Shown piece by piece: positions 59,501 through 64,000 of a stretch of DNA of 64,000 nucleotides (the stretch's first letter is position 1; each line of letters starts with the position of its first letter). Location of the stretch: assembly GCA_020809705.1 (NCBI GenBank), contig CP085828.1, positions 4,712,001 to 4,776,000 of the forward strand, written 5' to 3'. Position numbers and translations under genes: made by a program. The notes beneath the pieces are model-generated. The model saw nothing but the letters and a program-made list of their open reading frames with translations, had not been told where the DNA came from and ran no database searches. Source of the DNA: Calonectria ilicicola (lineage: Eukaryota; Ascomycota; Sordariomycetes; Hypocreales; Nectriaceae).

Positions 59501-59948
59501 TTTTCTGACCGTTCTTGTGTTTATGTTTTGTTCCTTTGGGTGGCGAAGATTCTCCTTCGCTCATGTCTCCTGCTTGGTCAGGGCTAGGAGTTCGAGATCT
59601 CTCATCGTGTTTTATGGAAATATCGCTGGCTGCATCATACTCCTCGGGTATTTGCACCTGGCCAGTACGCCAGCAGATATTAGGGTTGTATCGGTATAAC
59701 CATGGGTACCCTAAAACTAGGTCGTGTTGTCCGATATCAACAATATCGAAGGTTATTCCTTGGTTCTTTCCTTCAACGAAGACTTTCAGGTGATCAATCT
59801 TTTTGTCTATAATACCGTTGTTATATCCAAAGGGTGTTCCTTCTATATTGATGATTTCGTACGGGTCGACTTTCGTTGTCCATGGTAGCTGAAGTTCGTT
59901 AACTACTCGAGGATTCACGTAGTTTCGCTCAGCTCCGCTATCCACCAT
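56442..59948 (-). CDS. pol: Retrotransposon Pol polyprotein (PR-RT-RH-IN-chromodomain)
   Basis: 1168 residues from the internal ATG 59948; the frame is open without stops up to the frame-shift site at 60110, adding 54 codons. Order: aspartic protease (MVDSGAERNY), reverse transcriptase with VDYRQLND, LVMPFGLTNAPASFQ and catalytic CYLDDILIFS, RNase H (ELETDASDFALG, VYTDHKNIAYF), integrase zinc domain (HPLHGHKG ... CKECSLC), DDE core (TMDFITNLP, EIISDRGQPF, TERQNQEIEQYL) and a C-terminal chromodomain (WEVEKILQRREEDGKFEIKW, KETTWEPAKHL). All catalytic residues are present. Expressed presumably as a Gag-Pol fusion in cytoplasmic particles. Confidence 0.96.
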   Translation of the reverse strand: MVDSGAERNYVNPRVVNELQLPWTTKVDPYEIINIEGTPFGYNNGIIDKKIDHLKVFVEGKNQGITFDIVDIGQHDLVLGYPWLYRYNPNICWRTGQVQIPEEYDAASDISIKHDERSRTPSPDQAGDMSEGESSPPKGTKHKHKNGQKRQRQRTIACLRTQFQQIDKSLKEMKAEAETDRLHNVPPQYRIYEKLFAEELDTGLPEFSQWDHEIVLKDGSNTRFYPIYNLNQIELDTLKEYIQDMLKKGYIRISNSEAGYPVMFVPKKNGKLRLVVDYRQLNDITIKDRTPLPLINEMKDRLHGANIFTALDLKGAYNLIRIKEGHEWKTAFRTKFGLFEYLVMPFGLTNAPASFQRMITNVLREHLDIFVVCYLDDILIFSKNEEEHEEHVHKVLKALQDAKLLVEPEKSKFHTQEVEFLGHIISPNEIRMDPKKVAAVKDWKEPTNVKEVQAFLGFANYYRRFIKGFSKIASGMTELTKKGITFRWGNKAQQSFEAIKNAILEEPILAMFDPDKPIELETDASDFALGAQIGQRDEQGNLHPIAFYSHKLHGPELNYPIYDKEFLAIVNAFKEFRQYLLGSNHKITVYTDHKNIAYFATTQKLSGRQLRYAEYLSEFDYQIVHVKGTENGRADAISRRPDYNTEKPKTQEKLLIYNTNGGLEQAPISGMTIETKKIIAAMRIGGLPRATRTTTAEIPTQRVEQGNPLLRKIEEYNLALPEEEKTDYLQVPEEHQMELIRDIHEHPLHGHKGINKTLERVKQTFSFSKMKKKVEQVCKECSLCRHSKKPRHKPYGLLQPSPVAQRPWDSITMDFITNLPLSADPATGVYYDSIFVIVDRFTKAAYYLPYNKATKEEQFAYLFFRHIVAIHGLPTEIISDRGQPFASKFWQSLMSLMGLNHKLSTAFHPQTDGQTERQNQEIEQYLRCYINYEQTDWVEKLPIAQLAHNTSYNHSIKTTPAKANFGFTPDAYRAPLEGTIQAKAMIKSDDLRKLHEEMKTELEFVRNIMKRHYNLKRLKGPTFSEGDMVYLATKNLATKRQNKKIDFTQIGPYPIKRKISENNYELDLPDNIKVHPIFHISLLEPGDGIQVNTGPSYKPQIENPEDQWEVEKILQRREEDGKFEIKWKGYKETTWEPAKHLTHCSKLLEAFLRTQRQANHRGQQRSNR

Positions 59949-60091
59949 AGCGTTACACCACTTCCCTTTAATCCTTACTTCTATTTCTAATCGTCGTCGG
60001 GGTTGCTCTTTAGTTGTAGAGTATAGAGCTTTTTTAGGGAGTTCTTTCGGTAACTCCGGGGGTCGTTGCCCTAGCCGCTCCTGCTGCTCTT

Positions 60092-61873
60092 CTACAGGGG
60101 GCTCCGCTCGTTTTTTGGTTTTGTTCGGTGCCAGGCCATTGCTTTATCTATCATGTGGATATCGCATTTGGGGTCTTGACATTCATTCCAGGGCAGCTCG
60201 CTGCAATCGGGGAACTCAGGCTCACCTGGTTCCAACATAGTGAACTGGTAGTGGGGGTTTCTTCCCGTTACTTCGTGTCGGTCGAAGTGTCTCCCATAGG
60301 CGCGGTGGATGACCACGTCTTCTACCCTAATGGGAAAGCATGCTGCATGCTGCTTTTGTTCCATGTGTTGGAGGCAGTCGTGGTCGTAGCAGCTTACCCA
60401 TGAGATGTTCTTATGTTCTTCGTGTACCGTGTTTAGTCTAGGGTCATCCTCCTTATGTTGGATAGGTCGGGGGTCGCGGTTTCCTGGTTGCCATTCGCTT
60501 CGCGCAAGTAGGAAGACTTTGTCTCCGTCCCACGAGGGTTCCCTGACTTGTTGGGCCATTCTTTTAATACTAGTTGTCCATTTCCTGTTTCCATTTTCGT
60601 CATAAGTGCAGGTATCCCACCATGCTGGTGCTTTGTCGGTATACACATCTAGGATGGATGCAGGGATTCCTATCTTCTTGGCTCGTTCCAACCATTCGTG
60701 GGGAAGGCAGGACTGGCCTTCTTGTCGGGTTGACCATGCTTTTCGGATGGCTTCATCGATTTCTTGTTGCGGAGTGAGTTTTACCTTGCGCAACTCATGG
60801 TTTTCCGTACATTGCTTAACTATGGTGGTTGGTTCATGTTTCTTAATGACAGCAAGAACAACTTTTCCTGTGGTATCCTCTTTTCCTTCTGGTACCGGGG
60901 TCCATTGAGTTTTCATAGTGTTGAGTTGTTTCTGTCCTTCTGGTATGGGTTTGAACTGATTTCCTGTTTTCGGGGAGCGGCATTCGAAGGATTTATGTCC
61001 TTTTTTCCCGCAGTTGAAGCAGGTAATCTTACTTTTGTCATACCCCTGGGTGGCGCCGAGTTCCATTGGCCCTGAATGAGTCCCGTGTGCGGTGCTTTGT
61101 TGCTTATTCTGGGTTTTTCCTTTATTCGGGATATATGGGTTTTTGTTATCTCGGGCGCGTTCCTTGCGTCGGTTAAATTGTCTTTCGTCGATCTTGACAG
61201 CACTTTTGATATACTCCGAGAGTTTTTCTGGCCGGTCTTCTTTATAGATTTCGTCCTTGACTTCGCCCTTCAGGCCTCTATAGTAGAGTTCCATTAGTGC
61301 GTCGTCATCCCAGGCTGTTCGTGCTGCAATCCTTTTGAACTCGGCCGAATACTGGCTGCAGGATTTTGTTTGTTTAAGTTCGTATAACTGGTTTACAGCT
61401 TGTTGTTCCATATCGATCGTGCCGAAATTGTCTTTAATAGCGGTTTCGAAATGTTCCCAGTCTCTGAAGATCTCTCGGGTCTCTTCATTTTGGTCGGCGT
61501 CGTCCTCGTTTTCCAGATAGTCTCTCATGATGGGTTCAAACCATACTCCTGCGTCTCCTTGGAGGAGGGTTTTGGTGTATAGTACCTGGGCTTCGGGGGT
61601 TGCAAGTCGCGTTGGGAAAAAGCGGAAGTATCCCTTCATTCGGGTGAGGAAGGGGACTACATCGGCAGCCTTTCCTAGGAAGGGCTCTGGGACCGGGGGT
61701 CTCAGAATTTCACCAATGTCTTTACCCTTGTTTCCTTCAACCGTGGTGGTTCCGGCTTTTTCTGCTTTAAGTTGTGCTTGTGCATCTGCGAGTTTCTTCT
61801 TAACCTGCTGCAGTTCCGTAGTCAACTCGGCGTTGCTAGGAGGAGCAGTGGCGGCGGGGTTCTTTCCGGACAT
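60092..61873 (-). CDS. gag: Retrotransposon Gag polyprotein
   Basis: 593 aa. Begins with a coiled-coil stretch (LTTELQQVKKKLADAQAQLK), then the retrotransposon Gag fold (PEPFLGKAADVVPFLTRMKG, WEHFETAIKDNFG, QYSAEFKRIAARTAWDDDAL) and a CCHC zinc knuckle (CFNCGKKGHKSFEC) near residue 290. It is followed by an unusually long C-terminal part of ~290 residues (Trp/His/Cys-containing, e.g. CYDHDCLQHMEQ) before the stop, whose last codons hold the frame-shift site. Gag assembles the virus-like particle and binds RNA. Confidence 0.94.
   Translation of the reverse strand: MSGKNPAATAPPSNAELTTELQQVKKKLADAQAQLKAEKAGTTTVEGNKGKDIGEILRPPVPEPFLGKAADVVPFLTRMKGYFRFFPTRLATPEAQVLYTKTLLQGDAGVWFEPIMRDYLENEDDADQNEETREIFRDWEHFETAIKDNFGTIDMEQQAVNQLYELKQTKSCSQYSAEFKRIAARTAWDDDALMELYYRGLKGEVKDEIYKEDRPEKLSEYIKSAVKIDERQFNRRKERARDNKNPYIPNKGKTQNKQQSTAHGTHSGPMELGATQGYDKSKITCFNCGKKGHKSFECRSPKTGNQFKPIPEGQKQLNTMKTQWTPVPEGKEDTTGKVVLAVIKKHEPTTIVKQCTENHELRKVKLTPQQEIDEAIRKAWSTRQEGQSCLPHEWLERAKKIGIPASILDVYTDKAPAWWDTCTYDENGNRKWTTSIKRMAQQVREPSWDGDKVFLLARSEWQPGNRDPRPIQHKEDDPRLNTVHEEHKNISWVSCYDHDCLQHMEQKQHAACFPIRVEDVVIHRAYGRHFDRHEVTGRNPHYQFTMLEPGEPEFPDCSELPWNECQDPKCDIHMIDKAMAWHRTKPKNERSPL
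60110..60116 (-). promoter_or_regulatory. Probable -1 ribosomal frameshift site (AAAAAAC)
   Basis: Heptamer A AAA AAC in the gag frame, seven codons before the gag stop. Slipping back one base continues in CGA GCG GAG ..., which is open through 54 codons into the protease ATG (59948) and the Pol frame. It is a canonical X XXY YYZ slippery heptamer. No downstream pseudoknot was evaluated. Confidence 0.8.
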
Positions 61874-61926
61874 TGTTATTGCTCAATTGTTGACGCGGGT
61901 AACCAACTGAACAAGAGCTTTCAACG

Positions 61927-62321
61927 TGTAACGGTCTGGTCAATTCCCAACTTGATGAACCAATCAGAACGAAGGGTTTATTGTTGGCAGGATGGTTAGG
62001 CGCGTTATGGTAAATAGAGCAATGGAAGTGTTACGTTAGGTAATAGTCAATCGCAATTGAGGTAACCAAGTTGTATTGAAAGCTGGCTAGTATCGGCCAT
62101 AAGGGCGGATTCTAACCTGTCTATATACTATTATCGTAGTAGGCGCTCACTGTGTTGGTTCTATCTAAGTATTGGTGATCGGATGGGTGATCACAGGGTG
62201 ATCACCAACATTATGGGTGATCGCGAGTGAGCGCTTCCTTATTGGTTGGTGTGGGGCTATAGGGTAGGTAGGTGTTAGTTCTGCCGTCGTAGACCGCCTA
62301 GGCGTGTCATGGGTCATAACA
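61927..62321 (-). repeat. 5' LTR (right copy)
   Basis: 395 bp, no difference from 55416-55810 seen by eye. Drives transcription of gag-pol leftwards. Confidence 0.95.
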
Positions 62322-62326
62322 ATTGG
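62322..62326 (+). repeat. Right target-site duplication ATTGG
   Basis: Copy of 55411-55415; defines the insertion point of the retrotransposon inside the piggyBac-like transposase. Confidence 0.95.
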
Positions 62327-63345
62327 CACTGGTTATTATAGCTCCGGCGGTAATGGTAAAAGAGACTAAAGAGTGGCATTTATCTGAACCTGATATAAGC
62401 TATGGTTATTTCCCTAGTAAATCTATTACTAAAATCTATATATTATGTCTTTTTGGATAATCTATTTTCCTTCTATAATCTCTTTTGCTAGCTCCATTAA
62501 TGTGGGCATGGGGCCATAGGTATAGCCTGCTGTAACTGCGGTATTTATATTGATCTAGCCAAGCTGAAAGCTACAGACAACACCGCCGCCGGCAGCTTTT
62601 AATTTAATGAGATTAGGGCTATTCCGATCTTTAATAATAAGGTTAATTAAATAATGTGGAAAGATAATGTCCTTATGTTAATATTATTAATTATATTTAA
62701 AGGTAATGAAAAGATTAACTATTAGTAAAAAAAGCCGATAATAGTAAAACTATCAGCATAGCTAATATAGCATTTTTTTGGTACTAAGCCTATCAAGCTA
62801 ATTTCTATTCTAGCTATAACTAATAGCTATAATAATAAAATAAATGCTATTAATTAAGGTAACTAAATGCAGTCATATTAGAGCCTTAGCTGCCGTATTT
62901 GGAGAGGCGGTTGGAAGATCCTTGCTTAGGACTTCCTTTTAGAAATAGATCTTAATAACCCTTTTATTATATAAAAACTAGAGCAGCCTAATTAAAAGAT
63001 ATTTATACAGCCAGTAGATTAATACTAATACATTTAAAATAGCCTTATTTAAAAATACAATCCAGAAGTTTAAACTAAGAAGCAGATTCAGACTAAAGAC
63101 AAATTTACACCTATTTCACAGCATATTCTTATCCAAAAAGGAAAATCTAAGTGCTTAGCTTATCAAGGATATTATCTAGATCAGCCAAGGCCTTATAAAA
63201 AAAGGAGGCTATTATTAACAATCAGTGAAAACAGCCAGGCGCCGCAATCACAATACCGCTGTCAAGAGTGTAAGGTAGCATTATATAGATCCGACCGTTG
63301 CTGGGACTTCTGGCATCACCCAATTTAGCAGGCAATTGATGTACC
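62327..63345 (+). pseudogene. piggyBac-like transposase, 3' half (decayed)
   Basis: Continues the frame broken by the retroelement. Conceptual pieces between stops: CGIYIDLAKLKATDNTAAGS, FNEIRAIPIFNNKVN, IMWKDNVLML, and a C-terminal Cys-rich end at 63258-63318 (CQECKVALYR, RCWDFWHH), as in PGBD proteins. Dense in TAA/TAG and A+T, consistent with RIP. Inactive. Confidence 0.75.
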
Positions 63346-63394
63346 TTCAATTTAGAGCACTTTGATTGGCAATACACCCCTGCCCGTGACCCAA

Positions 63395-63419
63395 GTGGAG
63401 GGCTAACGCAGTTAAAGGG
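63395..63419 (-). repeat. Right terminal inverted repeat (25 bp)
   Basis: Perfect inverted copy of 54413-54437, followed by the AT duplication at 63420-63421. Confidence 0.92.
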
Positions 63420-63940
63420 ATAGTAAGTCATGTCGCTTGGAAGATTTGTTTGAGTCGGCATTGATGTGACCCCCCAATTCAGAAGACAGTATGCTGTGAA
63501 TACGTCCCGCACAGACTCGACATCAGCTGAATTGGAAGAACAAAGTTCTGTAACTTCCTCCTCGAGGCGATGATTTATGATGCTTGAGATGTTCACTTCG
63601 TTGTCACATAAACAACTGGCAAGCCCACTTCGATCTCTGGGACATATATTGGTCTGATAATAATAGAGTTAAATATACATTGGAGACTCTCGAGGACTAT
63701 ACTTACAAAGGATTGTATCTCAAAATCTAATGCACTTTGAGCACAAGGTGCCAGTTCTTTAAAGGAATCCAAATGGTAGAAGTAGGTAGACACTTGGTAT
63801 GTTAGACGAGGGGACAAAAGAGTCGTCGAAGCAGCAGAAAATATAGTGACAGGAGTATCAGGTACAGCCTGTCCAAGAGTTGGCAGCAACAGAATCGCTA
63901 ACCATGTTCTAGTAAACATTCTCCGCCGTCTTGTAGCCAT
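63420..63940 (-). pseudogene. 5' half of transposon-split Cys-rich membrane protein
   Basis: Exons 63940-63707 and 63653-63420; intron 53 nt (GTAAGT...TATCAG), phase 0. Encodes a signal peptide (MFTRTWLAILLLPTLGQA), then the first Cys-rich domain: YFYHLDSFKELAPCAQSALD, ICPRDRSGLASCLC, EVTELCSSN, VFTAYC, ending MTYY at the insertion point. The element's inverted repeat follows directly, so translation would read PFNCV... into transposon DNA. Domain 1 is homologous in Cys spacing to domain 2 at 53754-54410 (ASCVC, YC). The alternative ATG at 63919 would also give a signal peptide. Confidence 0.82.
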
Positions 63941-64000
63941 TTTCCTGGTGGATGCACGTTTGTTAAATCGAACAACCACTTGGGGAGAGTACAATTGTAA

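Larger units (their letters stand above)
55416..62321 (-). mobile_element. Intact Ty3/gypsy chromovirus LTR retrotransposon (6906 bp)
   Basis: Flanked by two 395-bp LTRs (TGTAACGG...ATAACA in + orientation) in which I see no difference, and by ATTGG duplications. Sense strand is minus: 5' LTR 61927-62321, gag 61873-60092, pol 59948-56442 (entered by -1 frameshift from gag), purine tract 55816-55825, 3' LTR 55416-55810. gag and pol are uninterrupted and pol ends in a chromodomain, defining a chromovirus. A TGG-starting stretch at 61905-61892 could be a primer-binding site but lies 21 nt inside the LTR edge, so priming is unclear. An extra antisense gene lies at 55907-56527. Identical LTRs and absence of RIP imply a very recent insertion. 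Confidence 0.95.
54413..63419 (+). mobile_element. piggyBac-like DNA transposon, RIP-degraded, interrupted by a Ty3/gypsy element
   Basis: Bounded by 25-bp perfect terminal inverted repeats beginning CCCTTTAACTGCG (54413-54437 and 63395-63419). Without the later retroelement (6906 bp plus a 5-bp duplication) it is about 2.1 kb. Inside, from ATG 54552, runs a transposase reading frame of piggyBac (DDE_Tnp_1_7) type, now full of stops, many replacing Trp codons, with strong A+T enrichment outside the first 300 bp: a RIP-like pattern. piggyBac elements have TIRs starting CCC, as here, but normally duplicate TTAA; this one has AT. The element sits in the coding sequence of a host membrane-protein gene. 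Confidence 0.85.

Noticed and set aside
61892..61905. Primer-binding site of the retrotransposon (TGG start on the minus strand)
   Set aside because: It would pair with a CCA-ending tRNA but lies 21 nt from the LTR edge, farther than usual; not supported enough to annotate as a site.
54411..63421. Tc1/mariner-type element with TA duplication
   Set aside because: TA flanks are possible by sequence alone, but collapsing TA breaks the host frame, while AT restores it, and the internal relic reads as a piggyBac-like transposase.

Overview
This is nuclear DNA of a filamentous ascomycete (Pezizomycotina). The evidence is short spliceosomal introns (mostly 44-80 nt, GTRNGT donors, CTAAY/CTGAY branch sites), a Zn2Cys6 regulator, a HET-domain protein, a fungal rhodopsin-type membrane protein, a division-1 chitin synthase, a PL3 pectate lyase, and transposon relics with RIP-like decay (Trp codons turned into stops, A+T enrichment). 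The pectate lyase and sugar transporter would suit a plant-associated or saprotrophic life, but I cannot name the genus. All exon models were derived by eye from splice signals, frame and family resemblance recalled from memory; no database was searched.

Layout. 1-4.1 kb: a short Mga2-like IPT/ankyrin gene overlapping (or spliced into) a fungal two-TM protein gene. 4.4-7.0 kb: six-exon Zn2Cys6 transcription factor (-). 9.4-10.8 kb: rhodopsin-like integral membrane protein (-). 12.0-16.9 kb: two SDR oxidoreductases and an MFS sugar transporter, a possible small sugar/polyol module. 17.6-20.2 kb: chitin synthase (-). 20.2-24.2 kb: gene-poor, ending at an intron-containing tRNA-Ile(AAU). 24.6-30.1 kb: HET protein and a 1008-aa secreted protein. 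31.1-38.4 kb: N-terminal alpha-N-methyltransferase (with a GC-AG intron), DUF1275 membrane protein, D-2-hydroxyacid dehydrogenase, a small DUF7709-like protein (also with a GC-AG intron) and a PhzF-like protein. 40.2-53.4 kb: small secreted protein, M14 carboxypeptidase with an in-frame stop, PHO89-type Na+/phosphate symporter with a 1-nt frameshift, a UbiA prenyltransferase with a 12-nt microexon, and a PL3 pectate lyase with an acidic tail.

53.7-63.9 kb is the most striking part: three nested layers. A host gene for a Cys-rich, two-domain, single-TM membrane protein (-) is split by a RIP-degraded piggyBac-like DNA transposon (54413-63419, 25-bp perfect terminal inverted repeats). That transposon is itself split by an apparently intact 6.9-kb Ty3/gypsy chromovirus (55416-62321, 395-bp LTRs with no difference I could see, ATTGG target duplication). 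The chromovirus carries an extra antisense gene encoding a Zn2Cys6-type protein. Removing both elements with their duplications restores one continuous host reading frame.

Three host genes in one 64-kb window (carboxypeptidase, phosphate symporter, Cys-rich membrane protein) carry inactivating lesions. The first two are single-base differences and could be assembly errors; the third is a real insertion.
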